This document shows, one piece after another, positions 1-9,253 of a stretch of 64,000 nucleotides of DNA. Made by a program: the position numbers and the translations under genes. The notes under the pieces were generated by a model that worked only from the letters and a program-made list of their open reading frames with translations, did no database searches and had not been told where the DNA came from. Source of the DNA: JAWXCB01 sp034440455 (GTDB lineage Bacteria > Bacteroidota > Bacteroidia > Chitinophagales > CAIOSU01); assembly GCA_034440455.1 (NCBI GenBank), contig JAWXCB010000062.1, positions 1 through 64,000 of the forward strand, given 5' to 3'. Each line of letters starts with the position of its first letter. Position 1 is the stretch's first letter.

Positions 1-106
1 AAGCAACTCGCTTTCGGAAGGATTCCGAATACGCTGTTACGAATTGTATGTGCTCCATTTTTTAGGTTTTGTGTAAACCTATTTTAGGACAAGACACCCC
101 TTTGTA

Positions 107-126
107 TTTCCCCTAAAAGGGGGAAA
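107..126 (-). terminator. Possible hairpin after the Crp/Fnr gene
   Basis: On the minus strand TTTCCCC is followed by a six-base loop and GGGGAAA, a 7-bp stem starting about 20 bases past the stop codon of the Crp/Fnr gene. No T tract follows, so a role in termination is only a suggestion. Confidence 0.3.
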
Positions 127-148
127 GCCAAACGCGCGTAAGCCGGTG

Positions 149-805
149 TTAGTACGCGAGCGAAAGTTTCTGCGGATTCAGGATTTCTACCGAGTTGCGG
201 TTGAGTTTTACGACACCTTGCATCTCTAATTTTTTGAGCAGCCGCGAGATTACTTCTCGGGAACTGTTTAATTCCTGCGCAATTTGCTGATGATTGATAT
301 TGAGCAACGCGCCTGCTGTTTCGTAATGTCGTTTAAGATAGAAAAGCAGGCGTTCATCTAAACCTTTGAACGCGATGTTATCCAGCGTTTGCAGCAACTC
401 ATCGAAACGCTCGCGATAGGTAGCGACAACAAACTGATACCAGCTTTTGTATTTGTTCACCCACGTATCGGCAAGATGAATCGGAATCAGCGCAATCTCT
501 GAATCCGTCACCGCTTTCATTTTAATCTGGCTCTTTTCATTGCGCGCAGCGCAAAGCATGGATAAAGCGCATGCTGTTCCCGGCTCGATGTGATACATGA
601 AAAATTCGTTGCCCTCCGCATCTTCGCGATATACCTTCAGTAATCCGCTCAACAATAAAACACTGGATTTAATGTATTGCCCCGTTTGCATCAGCACCTC
701 TCCTTCCTTCACTTCTTTGAAGGCGCTGCTGCCATTAATTTCCGCGCGTAATTCCGTTTCTAATTGAGGGAACAGTCTGTCAATCGAAGTTTCCTGTGTA
801 CTCAC
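149..805 (-). CDS. Crp/Fnr family transcriptional regulator
   Basis: A 218-residue one-component DNA-binding regulator. Residues ~25-115 form a cyclic-nucleotide-binding-like beta roll (VLLLSGLLKVYREDAEGNE is the typical core), followed by the long dimer helix and a C-terminal helix-turn-helix at ~170-197 (HQQIAQELNSSREVISRLLK). The N-terminal cysteine cluster of true Fnr is absent, and so is the classic cAMP phosphate-binding GE..R.A signature, so the ligand cannot be stated. Length is normal for the family. It lies on the minus strand 26 bp downstream of the PKD/T9SS gene but is probably transcribed separately. The subfamily is common in Bacteroidota, where targets are mostly unknown. The family assignment is secure; signal and targets are not. 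Confidence 0.9.
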   Translation of the reverse strand: MSTQETSIDRLFPQLETELRAEINGSSAFKEVKEGEVLMQTGQYIKSSVLLLSGLLKVYREDAEGNEFFMYHIEPGTACALSMLCAARNEKSQIKMKAVTDSEIALIPIHLADTWVNKYKSWYQFVVATYRERFDELLQTLDNIAFKGLDERLLFYLKRHYETAGALLNINHQQIAQELNSSREVISRLLKKLEMQGVVKLNRNSVEILNPQKLSLAY

Positions 806-831
806 TCGTGCGGTGATTTGAAACCTCTAAG

Positions 832-2700
832 TTATTCTGTAATGAGAAGAGGTTGCGACAACACCTGTTTTCCCTCTGCATTTGAAATGTGGATGTTGTA
901 AATGCCTGTCGGCAAATCGCGGATGTTCAACTGAAGTGTTTCGCGCTCCATTGCATTTTGCAACACAAGTTTTCCGATGCTGTTGTAAAGCGAAACAGTA
1001 TGCGCGCCCTGCAATTCTTTCAGTTCAATCACGACTTTATCTGTTGCAGGGTTGGGATAAATTTTAATTGCATTGCTTTCAAATCCTGCAACGCCAACAT
1101 CCGTAAGGTCAACCACTTTGCATGTGTCATCTGAGCCGAAAGCATTGTAAGCAGTCAAACAGACAGTATAGGAGCCTCTTGCGTAAGTATGCACAACCGT
1201 ATTTGTCGTAGCAGAAGTGCCATCGCCTAAATCCCACGAAACGCTATCGAATCCGAATGAAATATTTTCAAACGTCACATTAAAGTCCGAAGTGGAATAG
1301 GTGAAATTCGCAGCAGGCAAGCCATCCACGCGAATCACTACAGTTCCTGTGTCAGATTTAATCGGTGAACCATCATCAGAAATTTTGTAGAAGAAACTGT
1401 CAATGCCGCGAAAGTTTGAATTCGCTTCGTATTCAATCACGCCATTTCCAAGATGCGTTACCGTTCCGTTCAATGGCGGGAAGAAAATATTATAGACGAT
1501 GTTGTCGCCATTTGGGTCAATATCATTCGTGAGCAAATCAAGGGTTGCTTTTGCAGGATATACAATTTGCGCGGAATCTCTGTTTGCAATTGGTGCATCA
1601 TTAAAAGGCGTGATGCCCGTTACTTGCACAGAATCGCAAAACGTGTCGCTGCCGCTTGCATTAGTAACTGTGAGGCAAACGTAATAAGTGCCGTTTGCAG
1701 CATATACGTGCGAAGGAGTTTGTTGTGTAGAAGATCCGCTATCGCCAAAATCCCATGCATAGGAAGTCGGACTATTTTGCGAAGTGTTCGTGAAAATCAC
1801 TAAGCCTCCTGAGGGATTTGTCCAAGTAAATCCGGCTGTGGGCGGAGGCGGAGTGCCTGAGTAAGTCACCGAAATGACATTACGTAGCGAGTCATAGCCA
1901 AGCGAAACGAGCGGAATTTCTGTAACATCCGAAAGCCACATGTATTCAACTGTTGTAGAGGGCACATTTGCAATTTCCTGCCAGAAAGCCGGAGGGAAAA
2001 GAATTTGGATTTGTGCTTCAATAATCGTTGTGCTGTTTTCTACTCTTTTTCGTCTCAGCGCATTATAGGTTCCCAAAGGAGTTGTCACTGTTCCCCACGC
2101 ATCAATCGTGTCGGTGTAAGTTGATGTGAATGTAACCCGCACCTGGTTTACAGTGGCGCCCGGAAATGATGCAAGCGCATTATCAATTTGGTCCTTGATA
2201 TTTTGCGGCAACTGGTTGTAGGGTTTTGCGGCTACAAACCCGCTGTTGCCGCTGAATGCGCCCAAGTAAGTTGTCGGGAAACGATATTGGTCAGGCTTTG
2301 GCGAAAAAGGAACTGCAATCACTCCGAGATTCGCGTCATTACTTGCCAAGCCATCTACCCTTAATGCAGACGCGCTGTTGGTGTAATATAAATAAGCATT
2401 GAAATCAGTTGTAAGCGCAAAGCTGGAAGCTGAAAATGTGGAGTTGTAAGGCGTGGATGAAGGAGCCACTGCATACGTAGTCACCGTTTCATCCGGTTGC
2501 AGGTTGCTGAAATCCCATGTGCGGTTGGCTCCCTTTTGCCCGATGCTAAATCCGGGAACCTGCGTGTCGCGATACGCGGGAAAGGTATCGCCCACCGAAG
2601 GCATATCGGATGTGGTAAGGGTGATTTGCGCATGTAAGGACAGACAAAACAAGAAGGTGAAAGCAGAAAAAATAAATCGCATGATTTTCATTTTTAGCAT
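832..2700 (-). CDS. Secreted PKD-domain protein with T9SS sorting signal
   Basis: A 622-residue secreted protein. The start has three near Met codons (residues 1, 4, 7); all leave an N-terminal signal peptide ending near SLHAQ. Residues ~30-280 are an unrecognised domain. Residues ~285-362 are a PKD domain (SYAWDFGD motif), ~370-458 a cadherin-like bacterial Ig domain (LLTNDIDPNGD), and ~465-535 a second PKD domain (VSWDLGDG). The last ~80 residues are a type A T9SS C-terminal sorting domain (IKIYPNPATDKV then TGIYNIHI). It should be exported by Sec, crossed over the outer membrane by T9SS, and anchored or released at the surface. PKD modules usually mediate protein or carbohydrate contact. 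No catalytic domain is recognised, so the function is unknown. Confidence 0.88.
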   Translation of the reverse strand: MLKMKIMRFIFSAFTFLFCLSLHAQITLTTSDMPSVGDTFPAYRDTQVPGFSIGQKGANRTWDFSNLQPDETVTTYAVAPSSTPYNSTFSASSFALTTDFNAYLYYTNSASALRVDGLASNDANLGVIAVPFSPKPDQYRFPTTYLGAFSGNSGFVAAKPYNQLPQNIKDQIDNALASFPGATVNQVRVTFTSTYTDTIDAWGTVTTPLGTYNALRRKRVENSTTIIEAQIQILFPPAFWQEIANVPSTTVEYMWLSDVTEIPLVSLGYDSLRNVISVTYSGTPPPPTAGFTWTNPSGGLVIFTNTSQNSPTSYAWDFGDSGSSTQQTPSHVYAANGTYYVCLTVTNASGSDTFCDSVQVTGITPFNDAPIANRDSAQIVYPAKATLDLLTNDIDPNGDNIVYNIFFPPLNGTVTHLGNGVIEYEANSNFRGIDSFFYKISDDGSPIKSDTGTVVIRVDGLPAANFTYSTSDFNVTFENISFGFDSVSWDLGDGTSATTNTVVHTYARGSYTVCLTAYNAFGSDDTCKVVDLTDVGVAGFESNAIKIYPNPATDKVVIELKELQGAHTVSLYNSIGKLVLQNAMERETLQLNIRDLPTGIYNIHISNAEGKQVLSQPLLITE

Positions 2701-2766
2701 GAATAGAAAAATCCTGTTCGGGTATTTACAGAAACAAAGAAGCAGTTATCGGGCTTGGGGTTGCAC

Positions 2767-3885
2767 TTACGCATTCAGCATCACCGGCATCACCAGCATC
2801 AGAATTTCCTCCGCATCATCTTTTTCTGCGGGAAGCAGAATGCCTGCGCGGTTAGGACCGGAAAGCTCAAACACCACCTCATCGCTTTCAAGCGTATTGA
2901 GCATTTCGATTAAAAACTTGGCGTTGAAGCCGATTTCCATGTCAGCGCCTTCGTAGTTGCAATTCAATTTTTCGCTTGCTTCGTTGGAGAAGTCAAGGTC
3001 TTGCGCGGAAATAGAAAGCGCGCTGCCTGCAATTTTCATCACCACCTGATTAGTGGTTTTGTTCGAGAAGATGGCGATTCTGCGCAGCGAATTCAACAAG
3101 CTGTTTCTGCTGATGCTGAGTTTGCTGCTGCTGTCTTTTGGAATCACCGCATTGTAATCAGGATATTTTGCATCAATCAGGCGGCATATCAGGCTTACCT
3201 CGTCAAACTTGAAAAACGCATTTGAGTTGTTAAATGAAACCGAAACCTGCGTATCATCAAGCGTGAGCGCGGCTTTCAACAAATTCAGCGCTTTGCGCGG
3301 CACGATGAACGAAGCAGTTTTGCTGCTCTTCGTGTCGCTGCGCTTGTAGCGCACGAGTTTGTGCGCGTCTGTGGCAACGAATGTCGTGCCCTCGCTGTCC
3401 AACTGAAAAAATACGCCCGTCATTGCGGGGCGCAATTCATCATTGCTTGAGGCAAATAATGTTTTTCCGATTGCCCTTGCTAACACGCTGGAAGGAATGG
3501 CAGCCTGCGTCACATTTTCAGGCACAGGAATTTTCGGAAAATCATCCGCATTCTCTCCGGCTAATTTGAATTTACCATTGTCAGAAGTGATTTCAACGCC
3601 ATGCGTTTTCTCGTCAATATTAAAGGTGAGCGGCTGCTCGGCAAAGGTCTTCAGCGTATCGAGCAAAATCTTGGCAGGAACCGCCACTTTTCCGTTTGTT
3701 TTCGCATCCACCTCTACGCTGGTTGACATTGAAGTTTCCAAATCAGTGGCTGACACAGTGAGTTTGCCGCTTTTAATTTCAAAGAGAAAATCTTCCAAAA
3801 TGGGCAGCACCGAACTCGCTCCAATCACTCCGCTAATCGTTTGCAACTGCTTGAGCAGCGCGCTGGTAGATACGACAAATTTCAT
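2767..3885 (-). CDS. dnaN: DNA polymerase III beta subunit (sliding clamp)
   Basis: A 372-residue sliding clamp that forms a dimeric ring on DNA and tethers DNA polymerase III and other clamp-binding proteins. The start MKFVVSTSALLKQLQTI, the three repeated clamp folds (~1-120, ~125-245, ~250-372), the central GVFFQLDSEGTTFVATDAHKL segment and the C-terminal LMLVMPVMLN are typical. Length matches the family. It has its own -7 box 20 bp upstream of the start codon. The frameshifted barrel gene and the HTTM gene stand between it and the gld operon on the same strand. The assignment is secure. Confidence 0.98.
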   Translation of the reverse strand: MKFVVSTSALLKQLQTISGVIGASSVLPILEDFLFEIKSGKLTVSATDLETSMSTSVEVDAKTNGKVAVPAKILLDTLKTFAEQPLTFNIDEKTHGVEITSDNGKFKLAGENADDFPKIPVPENVTQAAIPSSVLARAIGKTLFASSNDELRPAMTGVFFQLDSEGTTFVATDAHKLVRYKRSDTKSSKTASFIVPRKALNLLKAALTLDDTQVSVSFNNSNAFFKFDEVSLICRLIDAKYPDYNAVIPKDSSSKLSISRNSLLNSLRRIAIFSNKTTNQVVMKIAGSALSISAQDLDFSNEASEKLNCNYEGADMEIGFNAKFLIEMLNTLESDEVVFELSGPNRAGILLPAEKDDAEEILMLVMPVMLNA

Positions 3886-3904
3886 TTGGTTTCAGGTTTG
3901 CGGG

Positions 3905-3912
3905 CAAAGATA
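3905..3912 (-). promoter_or_regulatory. dnaN promoter, -7 box TATCTTTG
   Basis: On the minus strand TATCTTTG is a perfect TAnnTTTG Bacteroidota -7 element 20 bases upstream of the dnaN ATG, predicting a leader of about 12-15 bases. A matching -33 TTTG is not clear. Confidence 0.6.
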
Positions 3913-3956
3913 CAGATTTGGACATGTTTTTAGGATAATTGAACAGGCGGAAAACA

Positions 3957-3989
3957 ACAAAGGCTCTGCTGGATAAGCAGAGCCTTTGC
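3957..3989 (-). terminator. Intrinsic terminator of the outer-membrane barrel gene
   Basis: A perfect 12-bp stem (AAAGGCTCTGCT with AGCAGAGCCTTT) and a five-base loop, followed on the minus strand by TTTGTTGTTTT. It begins ~20 bases after the stop codon of the barrel gene and separates it from dnaN. Confidence 0.8.
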
Positions 3990-4010
3990 GAAAAATTTGT
4001 AAAGAACCGA

Positions 4011-4713
4011 TTAGAAAATCAGGTTAAAGCCAATTTGCGTATCTCCGAAAAAAAGCTCGCTCAGGTCGCCACCCACGTCAAAGTAGCCGCTCTTGAACTT
4101 ATCCTCTGAGCCTTCCGCTTTGTAGGTGTCATTGAAATACCACAAGCCAAAGCCGTTGAATGAAACTTCAAAGAAAAAGCATTTTGCCGGAGCATAATAC
4201 ATGCCGGGAACTGCATAGAGAAACACGCGATTAGTGCGCCCTTCACTGTCAATGGTAATCTCGTCATTAAAAAAAATCATACTCCTCATCTACGGATTTG
4301 TAGGTTGAGAAACCAAGACCGGCTTCCGCAAACAATCCGAATTTTTTCTTTTCACCGATTTGCCACCAGTAGCGCGCAGCCGGTCCCAAGCCAAAGCCGG
4401 TTGACTTGTCGCTGATTTTTCTCTCTTCATCGGGGTTTCCCTGAAAGTATTCAAATTCCGAATTTGACATCATGTCAAAAAACACCGTGCCACCTACGCT
4501 GATGTGCTCTGTGAGCATAAAATGCACTTTAGGACCGATGTTGAACTGGAAATCCTTGTAATCTTTGAAGACATCTCCATCCTCATTTTTTGTTTTATCT
4601 CCATCCGTTTGGATGCGGAACGAGCCACCGAGAATAATATCACCGTCAGCGGGCTGCGCGAACGCAGAAGCGAAACATACAGTTGCAAATGCAAGAACAA
4701 ATAACTTTTTCAT
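4011..4713 (-). pseudogene. Outer-membrane beta-barrel protein, frameshifted
   Basis: Two overlapping reading frames make one barrel protein. The first runs from the Met at 4713 (signal peptide MKKLFVLAFATVCFASAFAQ) through barrel strands to DEEYDFF and a stop. The rest (NDEITIDSEGR onward, ending FFGDTQIGFNLIF with the terminal Phe typical of barrels) lies in another frame. The break is an eight-base A run at 4269-4276 (T run in the coding sense); removing one base restores a continuous 233-residue protein. An upstream in-frame Met would give a 46-residue extension with no signal peptide at the end and was not used. This is either a homopolymer sequencing error, a true pseudogene, or slippage-based phase variation. 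The family is the small porin/OmpW-like barrels common in Bacteroidota. Confidence 0.8.
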
Positions 4714-4864
4714 GGTTTCAAATTTTGGGTTAGAAAATAATGCCGCAAGATAGAGCGGAAAAAAAAATACCGGATTGAGGTTTGTCAAAAAGAAGCTATA
4801 TGTGTTTGCGAATTGATTTTTGGCAATTGAATCATTTTTTAACTTATTCATCTTAAATAATTCC

Positions 4865-6436
4865 TCATTTGTCCGGGTAAAATACCCCGATTCTATTTTT
4901 TTCTTTTATCTCGCCTTTCAATTCAGGCTTCAACGGATGTTTTATCTTATACAGCACTATTGAGTCAAAGTCTGCATAATCTTCTGAGATTACAAAAATC
5001 TGGCGAATGCCTGATTGTACTGCCGCGCTGTCAGCGCCAGTGTGATTTTCAATGAGAATTTCTTCTACCCTGCCTAAGTTGTAAGCGGGTCTGTGTTTAA
5101 ATATTCGCTCTTTTATCTGGTTGCTGCCGAGCAGAAGCTCGCCTGTTTTATATCCTTCATAATACACATGCTCCGTTTCATGCGGCACCATCGCATCAAA
5201 TGGAGGATAGCAGGCAAACGGGTAACTAATCAGTTTAGCCATTCCTAACACCAGATTGCCGCAAAGCAGGATTACTGTTATAACTAACACGCCTCTTATT
5301 TCCTTCCAAGGTACGGCAGCGGTTTCTGCTGTTTCATGCGCAACTATTTTGTTTTTCCGCACGCGGGCGAAAATTTTTTCCCAATCTATCAGCACGGCAT
5401 AATTTAACAGCAGGCTGAAAAAAGATATTTTCATAAAGAGGTAAATGCCGGTGTGCATGAGCGTTCCGGTCAGGGCAATCCAGATGCGATGAGCAGGCTT
5501 CATTGCCAGAAAAATAAATCCTAATTCAAAAGCGATTGCAAAAAGACTGCCCACTACAATCAGCGCTGGATAATTATCAATACGAAAAAAAGGCATCCAG
5601 TAATTTAAGGAAGCCCACTTGTAATACATTTGATATGTCAGGTTGCAGCGAAAAATCCAATCAAACCCGCCATTCCATAACTTCCAGAAACCCGGGAAAA
5701 AATAAATGATGCCCAACAAAAGAATGGATGCTTTGATGGGGAAGCCATACTTTACCGATGGGGTTTCGTCAACAGGTTTTTTGAAAATGTACTTTCGGAT
5801 AAGAGCGTCTAAAGAAAGCATCCTTCCGCAATTGGAAAAAGCGAGAATGGCGGGAAACCAAATCAAATGATGTGAGCATCCAACTTTCCCAAACATTTGG
5901 TGAACGCTGAAAAGATAGTAAGCAGTTATTAAGTACACAATGGAACTGACGCGCGTAAACAACCCGAAGAACATCATGAGCGCGGAGATATTGAAAACAG
6001 GAGCCAGCGCGTCAATAATTTCGGGAGTGATGGGAATATGCAGCGAATACCATTCTGCCCATGGGATAGCCACTCTGTTTTCAGATGGAAAATACTCGTA
6101 GCCCATCGTCATTTTTTTACCTACGTCCATTTGGAGAAATACAATCAACACAAAGTAGAGGGAGAAATGAATGACACGGAACATGGCGAGGTTCAGTGGC
6201 GACATCGGCTCAAATAAAAAGTTTTTTGCCGACTGAAGCCTGCTTGTTGTTTTTATTCCCCACAGTAAAAACAGAAAAAAAAGCAAAATCGCGACCCAAC
6301 TGCGGGTGAGCCAGATTTGTACAAGGGGGCGTACGAGCAGGTATTCATTAAAAAATAACAGCAGAAAAAAATAAACAGCGGGCAGCAATACGAGCAGCAA
6401 CACGCTGATGCGAAAAGGGAGTTTCGCTGTATTCAT
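4865..6436 (-). CDS. HTTM-like polytopic membrane protein
   Basis: A 523-residue inner-membrane protein with about ten hydrophobic segments. The segment beginning SPLNLAMFRVIHFSLY at ~residue 78, the LFTRVSS turn and SHHLIWFPAILAF at ~190 resemble HTTM domain proteins, the family related to vitamin K-dependent gamma-carboxylase. The C-terminal ~130 residues are soluble and unrecognised. HTTM proteins are widespread in Bacteroidota, and most have no known reaction. A TATCTTTT box just upstream of the start resembles a -7 element, and an 87-bp gap separates it from the DUF4340 gene, so it may be transcribed on its own. Membrane nature is certain; the HTTM assignment is likely; enzymatic activity is not claimed. 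Confidence 0.7.
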   Translation of the reverse strand: MNTAKLPFRISVLLLVLLPAVYFFLLLFFNEYLLVRPLVQIWLTRSWVAILLFFLFLLWGIKTTSRLQSAKNFLFEPMSPLNLAMFRVIHFSLYFVLIVFLQMDVGKKMTMGYEYFPSENRVAIPWAEWYSLHIPITPEIIDALAPVFNISALMMFFGLFTRVSSIVYLITAYYLFSVHQMFGKVGCSHHLIWFPAILAFSNCGRMLSLDALIRKYIFKKPVDETPSVKYGFPIKASILLLGIIYFFPGFWKLWNGGFDWIFRCNLTYQMYYKWASLNYWMPFFRIDNYPALIVVGSLFAIAFELGFIFLAMKPAHRIWIALTGTLMHTGIYLFMKISFFSLLLNYAVLIDWEKIFARVRKNKIVAHETAETAAVPWKEIRGVLVITVILLCGNLVLGMAKLISYPFACYPPFDAMVPHETEHVYYEGYKTGELLLGSNQIKERIFKHRPAYNLGRVEEILIENHTGADSAAVQSGIRQIFVISEDYADFDSIVLYKIKHPLKPELKGEIKEKNRIGVFYPDK

Positions 6437-6523
6437 AGATCGAAAAGATACGTCAAGTTAGCCAAGGTGCCGGAAGGAAATTTCTATTGAGCAGCGTTTT
6501 CAAAACGCTTACCGACAATCGTT

Positions 6524-7555
6524 TTACCTCTGCAAATAGAAATCGCTGTGCTTCCTAAAGATTTTTCCGAACACGAAGTTCTGGATGATGACGAAATCTT
6601 TTTCGTCATTAATCACTGCGTAGAATTTATCAATATCATACGGAAGATGTTTCCCTTCTCTGTCGAATTGCGATTTGCTGCGCTTGTTCAGCGGCATGTA
6701 GAAAACGGTCATTTGCTTTGAATTGCCGTTGCGGTCGGTCGCCATTACGGTAGCGTAGGGCATCTCATTCGTGATGGAATCTTTTTTTGGATTGCCATTG
6801 TCATACATTTCTGCATTCAAAAAATCGAATGACGACAAATACTTCACTACGCCTTCTTTATAGATTTTGTCTGAAACCGCGCTTGTATAATTTGCGGGCT
6901 GCGTGATAATAAAGGAGTCGGCATTCACCGCAACAAGATTGAAGGAAAACTGCTGCTGCATGGGATATTGTACGGAAACCTGCGCAATGTCATCCATCTC
7001 ATAATCGAAGATTCCCGTATCACGCCATTCTATTTCTTCAGTGAAGTAGCGCACATCGAGCAACCCGGTGAATCCGGGAATATGCATCACATAAATTTTT
7101 TCGGCAGGCGCACCATTCAATTCCATCCGCATGAAGGTGCCCTTGCTGTCTTGCGTTGCGCCTCCAACGTAGTAAACTTTAAATGGCTTGTCCTCATCCT
7201 TGTGATACAACTCCACACGCACTGATTTTGCTGCAAGCTCGTTTGCTGCGTTTTTGGTTGCCGCTTTTGACACAGGATATTCAACGCGAATCTTTTTCAG
7301 CGTTTCCAGCAACACATCCATCTTAGGCTGCATCACTTTATACTTCCCGTTGATTTTCCAATGGTCGGCTTCCCTGCGCAAATCGGCTTTCGCGTTTTTA
7401 TTCGAAAGCACAATTCTTTCAACCACGGCAACATCTTCCACCGCAAATTCCTGGTCAGACGAAATTTTAATTTCTTCTTTCTTTTGATTCAGAATAAAAA
7501 ACACAACGGCTGCCACAACAGCGAGCGCAAGCAAGTAGAGTAGATTTTTTTTCAT
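6524..7555 (-). CDS. DUF4340 domain protein of the gld ABC operon
   Basis: A 343-residue protein with one N-terminal membrane anchor (MKKNLLYLLALAVVAAVVFF) and a periplasmic DUF4340 body containing motifs such as DHWKINGKYKVMQPKMDVL and GLLDVRYFTEEIEWRDTGI. DUF4340 proteins regularly follow GldG-type genes and are thought to act with the ABC transporter, though their role is unproven. I chose the Met at 7555 because its ATG overlaps the gldG stop as ATGA, implying translational coupling; a start nine residues earlier would lie inside gldG. It is the last gene of the gldA-gldF-gldG set. Confidence 0.88.
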   Translation of the reverse strand: MKKNLLYLLALAVVAAVVFFILNQKKEEIKISSDQEFAVEDVAVVERIVLSNKNAKADLRREADHWKINGKYKVMQPKMDVLLETLKKIRVEYPVSKAATKNAANELAAKSVRVELYHKDEDKPFKVYYVGGATQDSKGTFMRMELNGAPAEKIYVMHIPGFTGLLDVRYFTEEIEWRDTGIFDYEMDDIAQVSVQYPMQQQFSFNLVAVNADSFIITQPANYTSAVSDKIYKEGVVKYLSSFDFLNAEMYDNGNPKKDSITNEMPYATVMATDRNGNSKQMTVFYMPLNKRSKSQFDREGKHLPYDIDKFYAVINDEKDFVIIQNFVFGKIFRKHSDFYLQR

Positions 7556-9252
7556 CGTGAGTAGCGTCTTTTTCGAATCCAATTAAATATAATGCCGAAA
7601 AAAGCAATCACAAACAGCGGCACAGCCACATTGATTAATTGCCACTTTGCTGCTTCGGCTTTCACTTTCGTGTTATCGAGCAAGCGCAGCCGTACTTCTT
7701 TGTTCCTAGTTTCAATCAACTTAATATCGTCCACGAGATATTCGATGCAGTTCAACAGGAAATCCTTATTCGCAAATGTTTGTTCCGTGTAGGGATAAAA
7801 ACCAAGCGGATAAACTGAACCGGTTTTGCTCACATCATTTTTAATTACATCGCCATCAGATAGCACAATCATCTTTGAAAAGATGCTTTGTTCCAGAAAT
7901 GGTTGTTCGAGCGAATCAAGCGCTTGCGCAAACGAACTTGCCACGCGGTTTTTAAACACCGACTCAAACTTTCCTTCGAGCAACGCGCCCAGCAACAGAT
8001 TTTTTTGCTGAAACGTATTTTGGTCAGGAGGTTCCTTTAACATAGAAAAATGCAACCGCACCGGTGAAAGCAATGCTTTACTATACTGCGAAGAATGCAG
8101 CAGCGGAGTTTTTGAAACGCTTGCTGAATCTTTTCCCACTAAATCAATCGTGCCTGCAAAACGAAATGCAACTGCATCAAGATTGCGCACGATTGCATGT
8201 TCATTGTTAGAAACAACGAGCGGATAATAATACCAAGGTCTCAGTTCCATTTGCGGTTGGTCACCTAACATTCCAACAACCAGTGGAATTTGATTACATT
8301 GTAGATCTTGCACTAGATCGTAATTCAATCTAACGCCATATTTAAAAAGCTGGTCTTCCAAATTGAGATTGCGCGGCTGTGAAAAGTAAACGGGCTTGCC
8401 CTGTAAGCTATCCATCTCAGCATCCATCGCATCAACAAGCCACAACACGCTGCCGCCATTCATGATGAATTGGTCAATCTTAAATTTCTCCTGCTCGCGA
8501 AACGGAAGTGTAGGTTTTGCAACAATCAGCACATTGGCAGTTTGCGGAATAAATTGCTGCGTGAGGTTGATGGTGTCAACTGAATATTGCAATCCCTGCA
8601 AAGTCTTTACAAAGTCGGTGATGTTTCTGTCGGGCAACTCGCCTTGCCCGCGCGTGAACAAAATGCGCGGGCGGTTGCGCTGCGTGAGTTTTTTGATGCT
8701 GTTGGCGAATTTATATTCAAGTAATTCCACCGAGTTGTTCAACACTTGCTGCGGACCAAAGCCGATTTGATTTTCGAGCAACTGCACCGGCAATTCTCTG
8801 CCCTGATAGGTGAAAATGGCTCCGGGGAAAATAATTTTCTGCGAATATGCTTCCTCGCCTTTCACCTGCAAATTGGTTGGCATCAGCCCTTTTGCGTTAA
8901 GTTCTTTGTAAAGCGCGTTGCGCTCTTCCGCAGTTCCAAGCGAAGGATTGATAAACACATACTCAATATTGTTGCCTGAATATGCTTTGAATTCATCCAG
9001 TGTTTCCTTTGCAGAATTTCTTAACCGCTTGAAGCCGGCAGGAAATTCGCCTTCGAGATAAATTTTCACATACACTTCATCATCGAGGCTGTTGAGCAAC
9101 TGCTTCGTAGCGGTGGAAAGCGAGTAGCGTTTTTCTTTTGTGAGGTCAAAGCGCGCGTAATATTGATTGCCGATAAAATTCAACAGAAGCAGAATTGCAA
9201 CTGCAACGATGAAGCGAAACAACGCCTGATATTTCAGCGACTTCCTTTTCAT
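7552..9252 (-). CDS. gldG: Gliding-motility ABC transporter auxiliary protein GldG
   Basis: A 566-residue membrane-anchored protein with an N-terminal transmembrane helix (FRFIVAVAILLLLNFIGNQYY), a large periplasmic domain of the ABC-type uncharacterised transport family (ARFDLTKEKRYSLSTATKQLL, RILFTRGQGELPD), and a C-terminal transmembrane helix (LINVAVPLFVIAFFGIIFNWI). With GldA and GldF it makes the ABC transporter needed for gliding in Flavobacterium johnsoniae; many Bacteroidota that do not glide keep it. It starts one base after gldF stops and overlaps the DUF4340 start. Length and context fit gldG well. Substrate unknown. Confidence 0.93.
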   Translation of the reverse strand: MKRKSLKYQALFRFIVAVAILLLLNFIGNQYYARFDLTKEKRYSLSTATKQLLNSLDDEVYVKIYLEGEFPAGFKRLRNSAKETLDEFKAYSGNNIEYVFINPSLGTAEERNALYKELNAKGLMPTNLQVKGEEAYSQKIIFPGAIFTYQGRELPVQLLENQIGFGPQQVLNNSVELLEYKFANSIKKLTQRNRPRILFTRGQGELPDRNITDFVKTLQGLQYSVDTINLTQQFIPQTANVLIVAKPTLPFREQEKFKIDQFIMNGGSVLWLVDAMDAEMDSLQGKPVYFSQPRNLNLEDQLFKYGVRLNYDLVQDLQCNQIPLVVGMLGDQPQMELRPWYYYPLVVSNNEHAIVRNLDAVAFRFAGTIDLVGKDSASVSKTPLLHSSQYSKALLSPVRLHFSMLKEPPDQNTFQQKNLLLGALLEGKFESVFKNRVASSFAQALDSLEQPFLEQSIFSKMIVLSDGDVIKNDVSKTGSVYPLGFYPYTEQTFANKDFLLNCIEYLVDDIKLIETRNKEVRLRLLDNTKVKAEAAKWQLINVAVPLFVIAFFGIIFNWIRKRRYSR

Positions 9253-9253
9253 G

